Positions 1 to 9,647 of a stretch of 57,698 nucleotides of DNA are shown one piece after another. Position numbers and translations under genes: made by a program. The notes under the pieces are model-generated. The model saw nothing but the letters and a program-made list of their open reading frames with translations, made no database searches and was not told where the DNA came from. The stretch spans positions 1 through 57,698 of the forward strand of contig NZ_JAUMUI010000015.1 in NCBI RefSeq assembly GCF_030530745.1. The letters run 5' to 3'. This DNA comes from Neisseria sp. (lineage in GTDB: Bacteria; Pseudomonadota; Gammaproteobacteria; Burkholderiales; Neisseriaceae). How positions within the stretch are numbered: position 1 is the stretch's first letter; each line of letters opens with the position of its first letter.

Positions 1-22
1 AGGGGGAATTTAGAGGAGTTTT

Positions 23-42
23 GGGATTTTTGCAAAGGTCTC
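23..42. repeat. IS-end-like remnant
   Basis: On the minus strand this reads GAGACCTTTGCAAAAATCCC. GAGACCTTTGCAAAA is, from memory, the terminal sequence of IS5-family elements common in Neisseria (IS1106-like). Only one end is visible and no transposase is near it. A second copy lies at 47013-47030. Confidence 0.45.
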
Positions 43-72
43 AGGCCGTCTGAAATATTTTCAGACGGCCTT
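43..72 (-). terminator. inverted uptake-sequence pair after hsdR
   Basis: AGGCCGTCTGAAA and its reverse complement face each other across a few bases and form a stem-loop 38 bases past the hsdR stop codon. Paired uptake sequences are the usual factor-independent terminators of Neisseria. This one would end the hsd operon. Confidence 0.65.
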
Positions 73-109
73 AAAATTTAATAACAAATACCTACAAAAT
101 TTCGGCTTC

Positions 110-3100
110 TTATGAAATATCTCCCCCCACTCCTTTAAACTTCTCCACAAACGCAGCGATTTTCTCAAAAACACTTTGTTTTTTGGTCAAATACTGTGGA
201 TTAAGCGGACTCATTTTCGGCAAGGCCGCATTTAAATCTGCGCCGTTTTCGCTGGCATATTCGCGTTTTAATGAAACGGTGATATAGCGTTTGGCCGCTT
301 CTCCGTTCAGATTTTCCGATGCAATCAGCTCTGCTGCTTCGCGCTGCTGCTCGCGTTGGGCAAATTGGTAAAACTGCTCCATCAGCCCCGCCTTGTCGGG
401 AATATCGTCCAAATCCGTTTGATTGATGAAATCCACAATCAGGCTTTCTTTGGCGCGCTGCCCGATGCTGGCGCGGATAATGCGGCGGATTTCTTCCGTT
501 AATTCGCTTTTGTTTTTGATTTTTTTATTGTGTTCGAAAATCAACTCTAAAATATAGTCCAAATTGATTTCCTGAGATTTGAGCAAATCCACTTCGAAAA
601 CCACGTCATCCCAATCGATGGCGGATTGCGCGGCTTCATTGCCTGCTTTTTCACGGCGCAGCCATTCCCTGATATCGTTATAGGCCGAGCGGTAATCCTG
701 AATTGCCCGCGCACCGGGGATTTTCACCGCCTGCATGGCTTGCAGGTTTTCGTCGGTCAGATAATATTTTTCTTTGAATGCTTCAACCGCCGCATGGTCT
801 CCCGTATCCAGCTGCTGAAATGCCTGCAAAGCGGCAAACTCATCATAGTTTTGCAAAATATGGTCTGCGCGCAGAAATTCGCCGAACAGCTTGGCAAAAT
901 CGCGTTTGTCTTTTTCGGTAACGATATTGCCGGGATCAGGAAAACGCTGCTGCAATTCCGCCGCCACTTCCAGATAGCCCCTGCGGGCTTCGCCGGTTTG
1001 TGCATCGGTGTAGCCTTCCATGTATTCCTGATAACTTTTTTCCAGCACCACGTTTCGGGTTTGGCTGTTACCGAACAAAGTGATGGCATCAACCGTTGCC
1101 TGCTCCAAATCGCGGAAGGTAACAATATTGCCGAAGGTTTTGGTGGCGTTGTGGATGCGGTTGGTGCGCGAATAGGCTTGCAGCAGGCCGTGATAGCGCA
1201 GGTTCTTATCGACAAACAAAGTATTGAGCGTTGGCGCATCGAAGCCGGTTAGAAACATGCCCACCACGATCAGCAAGTCCACTTCCTGATTTTTCACCCG
1301 CAGGGAAAGATCGCGGTAATAGTTTTGAAACGCTTGGCTTTCCACGCTGTAATTGGTTCGAAAAGCCGCGTTGTAATCTTGAATCGCATAAGCCAGAAAC
1401 TCTTTGGCACCGGCATCCATCGCCGAAATTTCAAAACCTTCGTCGGCAATATCGCCGATGGCGTTTTGTTCTTCATTGGCTGCAAAAGAAAAAATCGTGG
1501 CAATCTTTAAAGGCTGCGCGGCATCTTGCTGCAACTGTTTCAAAGCTTCGTAATACAGCTTGGCCGCTTCCACACTGCTCACGGCAAACATGGCATTGAA
1601 GCCTTTGCCCGAAGCATTGAGACGGTGGGTTTTCTGTTTGAAACAGTTGAGAATATATTGAGAGATTTCGCGGATGCGCTCGGGATGCAGCAGCGCCAGC
1701 CGGTTTTCGGCCGCACTTAATTTCTGCTCGTCGGTTTCCTGTTCCAACGATTTGAACCGCGGGCGCACATCGTTGTAATCCACCTTGAATTTCAGCACTT
1801 TTTCATCGCGGATGGCATCGGTGATCACATAAGAATGCAATTGCGTGCCGAACACGCTTTGCGTGGTTTCCGCGCCCAATGCGTTTTCGGGAAAAATCGG
1901 CGTGCCGGTAAAACCGAACTGATAAAATTTTTTAAACTTTTTCTTCAGATTTTTTTGTGCTTCGCCAAACTGGGAGCGATGGCATTCGTCAAAAATAAAC
2001 ACCACCTGCTGTTGATAAACCGGCAAGCTCTCTTCACTTTTCATCAGGTTATTGAGCTTCTGGATGGTGGTAACAATAATTTTATTGTCGTCTTTTTCCA
2101 GATTGCGCTTCAGCCCCGCCGTGCTGTCCGAACCGTTGACACTATCAGGCGAAAACCGCTGATATTCCTTCATCGTTTGATAATCGAGGTCTTTGCGGTC
2201 GACCACAAAAAACACTTTATCGATAAATTCCAGCCCGGTGGCCAAACGCGCCGCCTTGAAGCTGGTTAAGGTTTTACCCGAGCCGGTGGTGTGCCAGATA
2301 TAACCGCCGCTTTTTTCTGCCGCATCGCGGTTACCCCAGTTTTTCGATTGGAAGGAACCGCGTATTTTCCACAAAATCCGTTCGGCGGCGGCAATCTGGT
2401 AAGGCCGCATGATCAACAGGTTATTGCCGGTATCAAACACCGAATAATGCAGCAGCACTTTCAGCAAAGTGTTTTTCTGAAAAAACGTGGCAGTAAAATC
2501 TTTCAAATCCTTAATCGGCGAATTATCGGATTTCGCCCAATTCATCGTAAATTCAAAACTATTTTTATCACGCTGCGTGGTATTGGCGAAATAACGCGTA
2601 TCGGTACCGTTGGAAATCACGAATATTTGCAGATATTTAAACAGCGAGTTTTCCGCATTAAAACTTTCCTTCGTGTAGCGGTGCACCTGATTAAACGCCT
2701 CGCGCACCGCCACGCCGCGTTTCTTCAATTCGATCTGCACCAAAGGCAGGCCGTTTACCAACACGGTAACATCATAGCGGTTGGCGTAAACGCCCTGCTG
2801 CTCAAACTGATTGATTACCTGCAAGCGGTTACGCGCCGGATTTTTCTTGTCGACCAAATAAATATTGCGGATTTTCCCGTTATCAAACACAAAATCATAA
2901 ATATGGTCGTGGTGGATTTTGCGGGTTTTATCGATGATGTTTTCAGACGGCCTATCGATATATTCGTCTAACAAACGCTGCCATTCGCCGTCTGAAAACA
3001 CCACATGATTCAGATTCTGTAAAGATTCGCGCAGATTGGCCAACAGCTTGTCGCGGCTGTTCAAATCCTTGCGGTATTCATAGCCCTGATTCTGCAAATC

Positions 3101-3226
3101 GGCGATTAATTCGCGTTCCAAATCGCCTTCGGTTTGATAGCCCGCGCCGGATTGGTCGATTTTTTCATATTGGTCGAGCACGATAAAATGATCGGTTTCG
3201 GCGATGGGGCGGGTTTCGTAAGTCAT
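110..3226 (-). CDS. hsdR: Type I restriction enzyme, R (endonuclease/translocase) subunit
   Basis: This is the motor and nuclease subunit of a type I restriction-modification complex. It binds HsdM/HsdS, pumps DNA with ATP and cuts at a distance from the unmethylated target. The 1038 residues have a normal HsdR layout. The N-terminal PD-(D/E)xK nuclease has its ELK element at residues 166-168. The superfamily 2 helicase core has Walker A TGSGKT at 314-319 and a DECH box at 413-416, with QAYSRTNR further on as motif VI. The C-terminal part is helical. The ATG follows the fic stop by 12 bases, so the two are probably co-transcribed. The frame is intact from end to end, so the subunit should be functional. 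This family assignment is secure. Confidence 0.96.
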   Translation of the reverse strand: MTYETRPIAETDHFIVLDQYEKIDQSGAGYQTEGDLERELIADLQNQGYEYRKDLNSRDKLLANLRESLQNLNHVVFSDGEWQRLLDEYIDRPSENIIDKTRKIHHDHIYDFVFDNGKIRNIYLVDKKNPARNRLQVINQFEQQGVYANRYDVTVLVNGLPLVQIELKKRGVAVREAFNQVHRYTKESFNAENSLFKYLQIFVISNGTDTRYFANTTQRDKNSFEFTMNWAKSDNSPIKDLKDFTATFFQKNTLLKVLLHYSVFDTGNNLLIMRPYQIAAAERILWKIRGSFQSKNWGNRDAAEKSGGYIWHTTGSGKTLTSFKAARLATGLEFIDKVFFVVDRKDLDYQTMKEYQRFSPDSVNGSDSTAGLKRNLEKDDNKIIVTTIQKLNNLMKSEESLPVYQQQVVFIFDECHRSQFGEAQKNLKKKFKKFYQFGFTGTPIFPENALGAETTQSVFGTQLHSYVITDAIRDEKVLKFKVDYNDVRPRFKSLEQETDEQKLSAAENRLALLHPERIREISQYILNCFKQKTHRLNASGKGFNAMFAVSSVEAAKLYYEALKQLQQDAAQPLKIATIFSFAANEEQNAIGDIADEGFEISAMDAGAKEFLAYAIQDYNAAFRTNYSVESQAFQNYYRDLSLRVKNQEVDLLIVVGMFLTGFDAPTLNTLFVDKNLRYHGLLQAYSRTNRIHNATKTFGNIVTFRDLEQATVDAITLFGNSQTRNVVLEKSYQEYMEGYTDAQTGEARRGYLEVAAELQQRFPDPGNIVTEKDKRDFAKLFGEFLRADHILQNYDEFAALQAFQQLDTGDHAAVEAFKEKYYLTDENLQAMQAVKIPGARAIQDYRSAYNDIREWLRREKAGNEAAQSAIDWDDVVFEVDLLKSQEINLDYILELIFEHNKKIKNKSELTEEIRRIIRASIGQRAKESLIVDFINQTDLDDIPDKAGLMEQFYQFAQREQQREAAELIASENLNGEAAKRYITVSLKREYASENGADLNAALPKMSPLNPQYLTKKQSVFEKIAAFVEKFKGVGGDIS

Positions 3227-3238
3227 GGTGGGAATTCC

Positions 3239-4366
3239 TTAAACACGGACTAAATTCATCAAATGCTCAAAAGAATAGCGCGTCGATTTTCTGCCGCTGC
3301 TTTCTTCGGTAACCGTCAAGATACCGGCCTCATGCAATGCGCGGGTGAACCGGTTTGCCGTAGCTTGGGAAATTTCAGTTTTTTCCACCAGATTGGTATT
3401 GCGGAACACGGGATAAGTAAACACAAAATCCAACATGGCCAACGCATGTTTACTGGATAAAATCTCACTAAATTGCGGCTTCATTTCTTCATACAAGCGG
3501 CGGATATTTTCTGCAATTTCCAGATTGCGGACAGATTGGCCTTCCACCGCATGCAAAAAGAAAACCACCCATTCATTCCAGTCGCCCGATTGAGAAACCG
3601 AACGCATCAAATCAATATAACGGTTTTTATGTTCTTCAAAGTATCCGCTGATATAAAAATGCGGCGCCGAAATAGTTTGGTTCGACCATAAAAGCAGCGT
3701 AATCAGCATTCTGCCAATCCTTCCGTTACCGTCTTGAAACGGATGCAATGCCTCAAATTCCAAATGCGCCACCGCCGTTTTCACCAAAACAGGCACATCA
3801 TCCCGATGCAGATAGGCAAATAAAGAATCCAAACCCGCCTCCAGCTTTTCGGGGCTGACTGGCACAAACAAAATCTTGCGGCTGACAGTATCCGCCAAAT
3901 AATTCTGCTCCCGTTTAAACTCACCCGGCGCTTTACCCGCACCCCGCCCGTAAGACAACAATTGCTGGTGCATGGTTTTGAGCAGCGACTTGCTCAAGGG
4001 GTAGCCTGCTTCCATTGCCTGCTGTGCATTTTTCAAAGTTCTCTGATACAAAACCGTCTCCACAATCTCGGAGCGGACACGATCAGAAAACTCATCGGCG
4101 GCATAATCAGCCTCATACTGCAAAATTTCATCCATGGTGCTGACTGTGCCTTCCATACGTGAAGAAATCACCGCTTCCTGATTACGCAGAGGCGCAAGCA
4201 GAATCTCACTATTGTGCATATTTTTCAGCATCTGGTCATAACGGGCAATGGCATCCGTTGCCTCCAAGAGCGCGGGCATGATGCGGTGCAAATCCAATGA
4301 TTCAGGAGGAAAACCGCCGTCGTGATAGCGGACGGCCTGTTCCAGATTCGGTAAAAAAGCATTCAT
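3239..4366 (-). CDS. Fic-family protein (probable AMP-transferase) inside the hsd operon
   Basis: Fic proteins transfer AMP, or a related group, from a nucleotide to a target protein. The full active-site motif HPFQDGNGRIGR is at residues 208-219 and holds the catalytic His and the phosphate-binding Arg. An inhibitory-helix motif SxxxEG (S-SRM-EG, Glu about residue 72) precedes it, which is the class II arrangement that keeps the enzyme off by itself. The last 80 or so residues look like a winged-helix DNA-binding domain. The frame is open for 49 codons further upstream, but that stretch runs into a long inverted repeat, so I start at the ATG giving MNAFLPNLEQ (375 residues). It lies between hsdS and hsdR, 12 bases before hsdR. 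Its target is unknown. A role in regulating or backing up the restriction system is inference only. Confidence 0.9.
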   Translation of the reverse strand: MNAFLPNLEQAVRYHDGGFPPESLDLHRIMPALLEATDAIARYDQMLKNMHNSEILLAPLRNQEAVISSRMEGTVSTMDEILQYEADYAADEFSDRVRSEIVETVLYQRTLKNAQQAMEAGYPLSKSLLKTMHQQLLSYGRGAGKAPGEFKREQNYLADTVSRKILFVPVSPEKLEAGLDSLFAYLHRDDVPVLVKTAVAHLEFEALHPFQDGNGRIGRMLITLLLWSNQTISAPHFYISGYFEEHKNRYIDLMRSVSQSGDWNEWVVFFLHAVEGQSVRNLEIAENIRRLYEEMKPQFSEILSSKHALAMLDFVFTYPVFRNTNLVEKTEISQATANRFTRALHEAGILTVTEESSGRKSTRYSFEHLMNLVRV

Positions 4367-4420
4367 TTGTTTATCACAATTTTCAAAATATGATTGACAA
4401 AGCGCATTATCACTCAGCAG

Positions 4421-4486
4421 TGCACAGCAAGCAAGCTTGTTACTCACATTGTGATTTTTTTGAGTAACAAACTTGCTTGCTGTGCA
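4421..4486. repeat. 26-bp inverted repeat upstream of fic
   Basis: The arms are 4421-4446 and 4461-4486, separated by 14 bases, with one mismatch. The left arm starts TGCACAGCAAGCAAG and ends GTTACTCA. The repeat lies 55 bases upstream of the chosen fic start. It could be a terminator after hsdS, an operator, or the remnant of a small mobile element. The rest of the 306-base gap between hsdS and fic holds only one smaller hairpin (4644-4670). Confidence 0.75.
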
Positions 4487-4643
4487 TCCGTGAGCAACAA
4501 CATCCGTTGCCAATCACCAAACCGCTTTTTTGAGCAGCAAAACCGCCAGCCCTACAAACGCGGAAGCGGGCGGTATTGCCGATGGATGATGTTTTGCCGA
4601 AGCGCTTGCTTATGCTTACTAGTAGCGGAATCACTGAAAACCG

Positions 4644-4670
4644 TTCAGACAGGCATCATGCCTGTCTGAA
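4644..4670 (-). terminator. hairpin just after hsdS
   Basis: Perfect 12-base arms (TTCAGACAGGCA and its complement) are separated by three bases, next to the stop codon of the downstream hsdS half. The arm resembles an uptake sequence with an extra base. A weak terminator or attenuator is likely. Confidence 0.5.
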
Positions 4671-4672
4671 AC

Positions 4673-5212
4673 TCAAGCGGCAGGCGCAAAGTTGAGCAGC
4701 TGCCCGCGGTAATATTCGTATTGCCGACGGCGCAAGGCGATTTCGCGCGGCAGGCCGTCTGAAATGGATTGAGTAAGGGTGTCGAACTGATCCAGAATGG
4801 CGACGATTTTTTGTTGGATTTCCAAAGGTGGGATGGGGATTTTTAACTCTGCTAATTTACCAACAGCCAAACCTGGTTGAGCCGATTTCGAAGCATATTG
4901 ATTTAAGTTCATGACTGTCAGCATATAAAAAGCCCAGTGAATATTGATACTAGATTGCGCTGTAACAACAACAGCATGTTCAGTAGCATAAAATTTGCCA
5001 TTTGCACGCTGTACATTGCCACATAATGCACCTTGTCTACCAATTATTACATGCTCACCATTGTGGTTAAATTCTTCTACATAACCACGTACTCCATTTC
5101 CGCCAAAGCATGGATAAATATAGGTTGTATTGCTTTCAACAAAAATTTTACTAGCAGAAATATGCTTGCCTGCTCTCATATCAAAAACTTCCCCCAACGT
5201 TTTCCACGCCAC
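4673..5212 (-). CDS. hsdS: HsdS specificity subunit, downstream half (TRD2)
   Basis: HsdS reads the two halves of the bipartite target of a type I system. This frame holds a second target-recognition domain. It begins VAWKTLGEVF, like the VEWKKLGDIL at the start of the upstream half. It ends in the conserved helical region with ALRRRQYEYYRGQLLNF. The only start available is a GTG (5212) with no clear ribosome site. The frame is open further up to the G tract at 5248-5256, with no ATG. It is therefore most likely the 3' part of one hsdS gene that is currently out of frame with the part before it, not an independent gene. With a tract of 7 or 10 G it would join the upstream half. A half-size HsdS made from it alone cannot be excluded. 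Confidence 0.85.
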   Translation of the reverse strand: MAWKTLGEVFDMRAGKHISASKIFVESNTTYIYPCFGGNGVRGYVEEFNHNGEHVIIGRQGALCGNVQRANGKFYATEHAVVVTAQSSINIHWAFYMLTVMNLNQYASKSAQPGLAVGKLAELKIPIPPLEIQQKIVAILDQFDTLTQSISDGLPREIALRRRQYEYYRGQLLNFAPAA

Positions 5213-5244
5213 ATCTTTCAGGCAGTCAGGATAAAGTTTAGCTA

Positions 5245-5805
5245 TTACCCCCCCCCGCGATTGTCAAAATCTAACAGCGCATTGCGGTAATATTCATATT
5301 GTCTGCGACGTTGGGACAGTTCGGCTTCCAGCTCGGTCATTTTGTCAAGTATTTTTACGATTTTTTGCTGGGTTTCTAACGATGGAATGGGAACTTGAAT
5401 GTTTTCAACAGATGCTCGTCCTAATCGTGGAACGCTTGCTTTTCTCACTTGACTTGTGATTTTACTTTGTTGAGTTAATAAAAAATAATATAAAAATTTA
5501 TCGTTCAACAATTCCTGAGGACAATCAAAATAATAACAATCATCTGCTGCCCAAAATTCAGTATCACTAAAGCCAATTTCACCCGCAGCCCCTGCTGCTA
5601 TGATAAAACTCATATTAGATCTACAATTTTTATCATTAAAAAAACCCAATGGCTGTAAACTATTTTGATAAACAGGATATTTACCGCTATGTTGTAATTG
5701 ACTACGTACTAATCTTTTACCTCTTTGTATTAATAAAATATCTCCCAATTTTTTCCACTCCACCTTTTCCGCCTGAATCATTTGCAGTAAGTTTTGTTGA
5801 ATCAT
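5245..5805 (-). CDS. hsdS: HsdS specificity subunit, upstream half (TRD1), ends at poly-G tract
   Basis: This is the first half of a type I specificity subunit: one target-recognition domain starting at VEWKKLGDILL, then a conserved helical region ending QRRRQYEYYRNALLDF. A full HsdS has two such units and about 380-420 residues; this one has 186. The reading frame enters a run of nine G and stops at once (DNR-GGG-stop), while the second half is open in another frame directly after the tract. Half-size HsdS proteins can dimerise and give a palindromic specificity, so the present state may be active with a different target. N. gonorrhoeae NgoAV is the known precedent for a G-tract split hsdS. 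ATG start; the product would assemble with HsdM and HsdR. Confidence 0.9.
   Translation of the reverse strand: MIQQNLLQMIQAEKVEWKKLGDILLIQRGKRLVRSQLQHSGKYPVYQNSLQPLGFFNDKNCRSNMSFIIAAGAAGEIGFSDTEFWAADDCYYFDCPQELLNDKFLYYFLLTQQSKITSQVRKASVPRLGRASVENIQVPIPSLETQQKIVKILDKMTELEAELSQRRRQYEYYRNALLDFDNRGGG
5248..5256 (-). repeat. G9 homopolymer, hsdS phase-variation tract
   Basis: Nine C on the plus strand (nine G in the coding strand) sit exactly at the junction of the two hsdS halves. Frame counting gives two separate frames at 9 G, a single fused hsdS at 7 or 10 G, and the third frame at 8 G. Slipped-strand mispairing at such tracts is the standard phase-variation mechanism in Neisseria. Confidence 0.85.
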
Positions 5806-5829
5806 CCTGTTGTCCTTAAATAACTTTAG

Positions 5830-5859
5830 AGGCCGTCTGAAGCCGTTTTCAGACGGCCT
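5830..5859 (-). terminator. inverted uptake-sequence pair before hsdS
   Basis: AGGCCGTCTGAA and its complement form a stem-loop between the Bro-N gene and hsdS, 24 bases upstream of the hsdS start. As a terminator it would lower read-through from hsdM into hsdS. No separate promoter was recognised between the hairpin and hsdS. Confidence 0.5.
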
Positions 5860-5931
5860 ATATGCTTATCGTTTTGGTTCTGCCAATGCGGCAATATCGT
5901 CCGCCGCCCGAATGATGATGTTGCCGGCCAG

Positions 5932-6001
5932 CCGTAGGTCGGGCATAAATGCCCGACACAACGCGCCGTAATCATGTCGGGCATTTATGCCCGACCTACG
6001 G
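5932..6001. repeat. 27-bp perfect inverted repeat (REP-like)
   Basis: The arms 5932-5958 and 5975-6001 are perfect complements (CCGTAGGTCGGGCATAAATG...), with 16 bases between them. Each arm also contains a short internal palindrome, GGGCATAAATGCCC. This is the form of a dispersed intergenic palindromic repeat. Together with the uptake-sequence hairpin it fills most of the 236-base gap between the Bro-N gene and hsdS. Confidence 0.7.
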
Positions 6002-6041
6002 ATTGTCGTGTACTGTAAGGCTGTCTGAAAGCGTATGAACT

Positions 6042-6878
6042 TTATGACTTGCTTTTCTTTTCCGGCAGCTTGCGTAATGTTTTGGCATTGTCGCTGGTAA
6101 TCACGCTTTTGCCGGTTTGTTTTTCCAATTCCTGCCGCGCCACTTTGGCAACATTGCCGCCTTGTTGCGCTATCTGTTTGCTTTGTGCAAAAGTTTCAGG
6201 ATTAACGGCTTGGGAAATATCTTTGGTTGACGCTTCGGCAAGCATGTTTAAAATCAGTTCGGTGCCGGTCATATTGTCGCGCAGATTCTGTTTTTTTAAT
6301 CCTTTGTGCTGCTTGTATTCTTTAACGGTTTTCCCCGACCAAGCTTGGCTGATGATATTGGTTAAAACGGCGAATTGCTGATCATGTACGCCGACACGCT
6401 GCCATTCGTCGGTAAGCTCTTTGCGGATTTCTATGCTTTTCAGCCGTTGGTTAATCCAATCATCGGAATAGCCGAGGTTGCGGTAATCCTGCAAAGCTTG
6501 CCGAATGCCTAGCTCCGGATCTTGAATCTGATTCAGGCGTTCGCTGCCTGTTTGCGCCAGCCATAGTTTGACCGGCTCGGCTTTAGGGCTGGGAACAGAC
6601 TGGATAAGGCGCAAAAGCTGCTCTGTATCGGCAACATCGGTCAGCCGTTGTTTGCCGTCCGCAGCAAGCATTTTCAACCGGTTACAATTTGTAACCGTTT
6701 CATTTCCTTCTTTCAACAATCTGTTTTTTAATACTTTCCAATAATTTCGCGCACTTTGATAATCCTGCTGTTCGGTTAAAACAGCAATAATATCCACAAT
6801 GGAGAAATACCATTTTTCTTGTTCGTCATCCCAATGCGAACGGATTTCTTGTTGTTCAAATAATCGGATATTTGTCAT
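6042..6878 (-). CDS. Bro-N/DinD-like protein in the hsd operon
   Basis: The 278-residue protein has an N-terminal BRO-type domain: F-x-x-Q-E-I-R-S-x-W, then W-Y-F-S-I-V-D-I-I-A-V-L and a run of basic residues. A longer C-terminal part is typical of DinD-like proteins, with IRKELTDEWQRVGV and a helical tail ending in lysines. Bro-N proteins bind DNA. DinD in E. coli is induced by DNA damage and inhibits RecA filament activity. Genes of this kind are often found between hsdM and hsdS in type I loci. It starts 145 bases after hsdM and ends 236 bases before hsdS, with hairpins on both sides, so it may be an inserted accessory gene. What it does for restriction is not known. Confidence 0.75.
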   Translation of the reverse strand: MTNIRLFEQQEIRSHWDDEQEKWYFSIVDIIAVLTEQQDYQSARNYWKVLKNRLLKEGNETVTNCNRLKMLAADGKQRLTDVADTEQLLRLIQSVPSPKAEPVKLWLAQTGSERLNQIQDPELGIRQALQDYRNLGYSDDWINQRLKSIEIRKELTDEWQRVGVHDQQFAVLTNIISQAWSGKTVKEYKQHKGLKKQNLRDNMTGTELILNMLAEASTKDISQAVNPETFAQSKQIAQQGGNVAKVARQELEKQTGKSVITSDNAKTLRKLPEKKSKS

Positions 6879-6904
6879 TTTAGTATTCCATGGTGTTTGT
6901 TTTC

Positions 6905-6934
6905 AGGCCGTCTGAAACCGTTTTCAGACGGCCT
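6905..6934 (-). terminator. inverted uptake-sequence pair after hsdM
   Basis: AGGCCGTCTGAAA and its complement form a stem-loop between hsdM and the Bro-N gene, about 90 bases past the hsdM stop. It is a likely partial terminator inside the hsd operon. Confidence 0.5.
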
Positions 6935-7023
6935 TGATTTACCCGGTGTTTTAAGTTATGCCGATATTCGGGCTGCTGCTGTTTTTTGCCTTCGGTGCGG
7001 TAAGTCGGAATATTTGGCACGGT

Positions 7024-8571
7024 TCAGGCTTCCAGCTCGGCAATAATCTCGTCAATGCTTTGGCGCAATTCGTCAATTTTAGCCACGGTGGCTTTAATCT
7101 CGGCATTGAGTGCGGCAATATCGATGATTTCGCGGGTGTCTTCCGCTTCTACATAGCTGCTGACGGAAAGGTTGTAACCGTTGGCGGCAATGGTGCTGTT
7201 TTCCACCGATCGGGCAAGGTGGGCGACGTCTTTTTTATCGGCAAATAGATTGAGGATTTGCTCGATGTGTTCGTCGGTTAAGACGTTGTTGTTGGTTTCT
7301 TTTTTGAAATATTGGCTGGCGTCGATAAATTGGACGCTGTTGTTATTGGGTTTGCCTTTGGACAATACCAGGATGTTGACGGCGATACTGGTGCCGTAAA
7401 AGAGGTTGGGGGCTAGGGCAATAACGGTTTCTACATAGTTGTTGTCTACCAGATATTGGCGGATTTTCTGCTCCGCACCGCCACGGTAGAAGATGCCGGG
7501 AAAAGAAACGATGGCGGCGCGGCCGCGGGCGGAAAGGTAGTTTAAAGCGTGCAGGATAAAGGCGAAATCGGCTTTGGATTTGGGCGGCAGAATGCCGGCG
7601 GGGGCAAAACGCTCGTCGTTAATCAGGGTGGGGTCGTCGCTGCCCATCCATTTCACGGAATAAGGCGGATTGGATACGATGGCATCAAAGGGTTTGTCGT
7701 CTTTTAATTTGGGGTTGAACAGGGTATCGCCCAATTCGATATGAAATTTATCGTAGTTGATGTTGTGCAGAAACATGTTCATGCGGGCGAGGTTGTAGGT
7801 GGTGTGGTTGATTTCCTGCCCGAAAAAGCCTTCTTCGATCATGTGTTCGTCAAACTGCTTTTTGGCCTGCAACAGCAGGCTGCCCGAGCCGCAGGCCGGA
7901 TCGTAGATTTTGTTGATGCGCTCTTGCCCGTGTGTGGCGAGTTTGGCAATCAGTTTGGAAACGTGTTGCGGGGTGAAAAACTCACCGCCCGATTTGCCGG
8001 CGTTGGCGGCATAGTTGGAAATCAGAAATTCGTAGGCATCGCCGAACAGGTCTATCTGGTTGTCTTCGAATTTGCCGAAATCCAAATCTGCCACACCTTT
8101 CAACACGGCGGCCAAGCGTTTGTTTTTATCGGCAACGGTGTTGCCCAAACGGTTGGATGTGGTATCGAAATCGGCAAACAGGCCTTTGATGTCGTGTTCG
8201 GACGGATAGCCGTTGGCGGAGCTTTCAATTGCATCAAAAATGGTTTTTAAATCGGTGTTGAGCCGCTCGTTTTGATGCGCTTTGGCGGCAACGTTTTTAA
8301 AAAGCTGGTCGGGATAAAGGAAAAAACCTTTGGTTTTGACGGTATCTTCTTTAATTTGGCTGAGAATCGGGCTGTTTTCGGGAAAGGTTGAATAATCAAC
8401 GCTTTCATCGCCTTGTTCGATATAGGCGGCGAAATTTTCGCTGATAAAACGGTAAAACAGCGCACCTAAAACATATTGCTTGAAATCCCAACCGTCAACC
8501 GAACCGCGCACATCGTTGGCAATCTGCCAGATGCGGCGTTGTAATTCTGCTCGTTGCCGGGTGCCGGTCAT
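7024..8571 (-). CDS. hsdM: Type I restriction-modification system, adenine methylase subunit
   Basis: HsdM methylates adenine (N6) at the site chosen by HsdS, using S-adenosylmethionine, and so protects host DNA. At 515 residues it is standard size. An N-terminal helical domain begins near [20 protein letters not shown]. The region [17 protein letters not shown] follows. Methylase motif I DPACGSG is at 224-230 and the catalytic motif IV NPPY at 301-304. The tail is helical and ends in a coiled-coil-like segment. It is the first gene of the locus. A TATAAT box 42 bases upstream and an AGGAAG ribosome site suggest that transcription of the operon starts here. All key motifs are present. Confidence 0.96.
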   Translation of the reverse strand: MTGTRQRAELQRRIWQIANDVRGSVDGWDFKQYVLGALFYRFISENFAAYIEQGDESVDYSTFPENSPILSQIKEDTVKTKGFFLYPDQLFKNVAAKAHQNERLNTDLKTIFDAIESSANGYPSEHDIKGLFADFDTTSNRLGNTVADKNKRLAAVLKGVADLDFGKFEDNQIDLFGDAYEFLISNYAANAGKSGGEFFTPQHVSKLIAKLATHGQERINKIYDPACGSGSLLLQAKKQFDEHMIEEGFFGQEINHTTYNLARMNMFLHNINYDKFHIELGDTLFNPKLKDDKPFDAIVSNPPYSVKWMGSDDPTLINDERFAPAGILPPKSKADFAFILHALNYLSARGRAAIVSFPGIFYRGGAEQKIRQYLVDNNYVETVIALAPNLFYGTSIAVNILVLSKGKPNNNSVQFIDASQYFKKETNNNVLTDEHIEQILNLFADKKDVAHLARSVENSTIAANGYNLSVSSYVEAEDTREIIDIAALNAEIKATVAKIDELRQSIDEIIAELEA

Positions 8572-8612
8572 GGTAATGCTTCCTATATATGTAAAAACAT
8601 GAAGAATGTGAA

Positions 8613-8618
8613 ATTATA
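8613..8618 (-). promoter_or_regulatory. candidate -10 box for hsdM
   Basis: TATAAT on the minus strand, in an AT-rich stretch 42 bases before the hsdM ATG. The -35 position holds only GAAAAA, a poor match, so this is a tentative promoter. Confidence 0.4.
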
Positions 8619-8685
8619 CATGAGCCGATAACCGTTTTTTCTTAAAAAATTATTGATTTTTCTGCTCAAAAACTTGGGAAAGGAT

Positions 8686-8721
8686 AAAGGCCGTCTGAAA
8701 AAAACCTTTCAGACGGCCTTT
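8686..8721 (-). terminator. inverted uptake-sequence pair after ispA
   Basis: AAAGGCCGTCTGAAA and its exact complement form a long stem 30 bases past the ispA stop codon. It separates ispA from the hsd operon, which runs in the same direction. Confidence 0.7.
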
Positions 8722-8750
8722 ATATTCATTAGAAACCGGCCGTTAAACCA

Positions 8751-9647
8751 CTAATGCTTGCGCGCCGTAACAAATTCGGCCAATGCCTGCAAATATCCGG
8801 CTTTTTCACCGAACGGCGCCAATAAGGCCGCCGCTTCGGCAACCAAATCTTCCGCATAACGGCGGGCAGGCTCCAAGCCCATCAGTTTCACATAAGTGGG
8901 TTTGTCGTTGTCGGCGTCTTTGCCGGCGGTTTTGCCCAGTGTGGCGGTGTCGGCTTCGCAGTCGAGCACGTCGTCTATCACTTGGAAAGCCAGGCCGAGT
9001 TTGCGGGCGTAACCGTCTAAGCGCTGCAAATCGTCATCGCCCAAATCGGGGCAGGCCAGTGCGCCGAGCGCCACGGCGGCGCGGATTAAGGCGCCGGTTT
9101 TCAGGCCGTGCATCTGCTCCAATTCGGTTTGGTTCATGGGTTTGCCCACGTTGGCCAAATCGATGGCCTGGCCGCCCGCCATGCCGAGGCTGCCGGAAGC
9201 TTGCGCGAGCGCGGCAACCATCTTGAGCTGGCGCGCGGCGGGCAGGCCGGTGGGGCGGCTCAACACGTCGAACGCCAGCGTTTGCAGCGCGTCGCCGGTT
9301 AACAGCGCGGTGGCTTCGTCGTATCGAATATGGCAGGTGGGTTTGCCGCGGCGCAGACTGTCGTTGTCCATCGCGGGCATATCGTCGTGTACCAGCGAAT
9401 ACACATGAATCATTTCCACCGCTGCCATCGCGTGTTCCACCGCGGTTTGGTCGGCTTCGCCCAATTCGGATGCAGCCAGCACCAGCAGCGGGCGCAGGCG
9501 TTTGCCGCCACCGAGGGTAACGTAGCGCATGGCTTGGTGCAGGGTTTGCGGCACCATATGTTCGGGCGGCATCAGCCTTTCGAGCACAAGCTCGGTCTGC
9601 GCCTGCGCTTTTTGCTGCCACGCTTTCAAATCATTCGCTTTGCTCAA
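8751..9647 (-). CDS. ispA: Farnesyl diphosphate synthase (geranyltranstransferase)
   Basis: It condenses isopentenyl diphosphate with dimethylallyl and geranyl diphosphate to give farnesyl diphosphate, the precursor of undecaprenyl phosphate and quinone tails. The 298 residues carry both Mg-binding aspartate motifs: DDMPAMD at 88-94 and DDVLD at 225-229. GGGKRLRP at 47-54 binds the allylic diphosphate. The length and the residues before the first motif fit the bacterial farnesyl type. The start overlaps the end of xseB by 17 bases, the usual xseB-ispA coupling. The product acts in the cytoplasm. Confidence 0.96.
   Translation of the reverse strand: MSKANDLKAWQQKAQAQTELVLERLMPPEHMVPQTLHQAMRYVTLGGGKRLRPLLVLAASELGEADQTAVEHAMAAVEMIHVYSLVHDDMPAMDNDSLRRGKPTCHIRYDEATALLTGDALQTLAFDVLSRPTGLPAARQLKMVAALAQASGSLGMAGGQAIDLANVGKPMNQTELEQMHGLKTGALIRAAVALGALACPDLGDDDLQRLDGYARKLGLAFQVIDDVLDCEADTATLGKTAGKDADNDKPTYVKLMGLEPARRYAEDLVAEAAALLAPFGEKAGYLQALAEFVTARKH

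Noticed and set aside
4367-4513. N-terminal extension of the Fic protein by 49 residues
   Set aside because: The extension is read through the 26-bp inverted repeat, has unusual Cys-rich content and no ribosome site; Fic homology begins at MNAFLPN.
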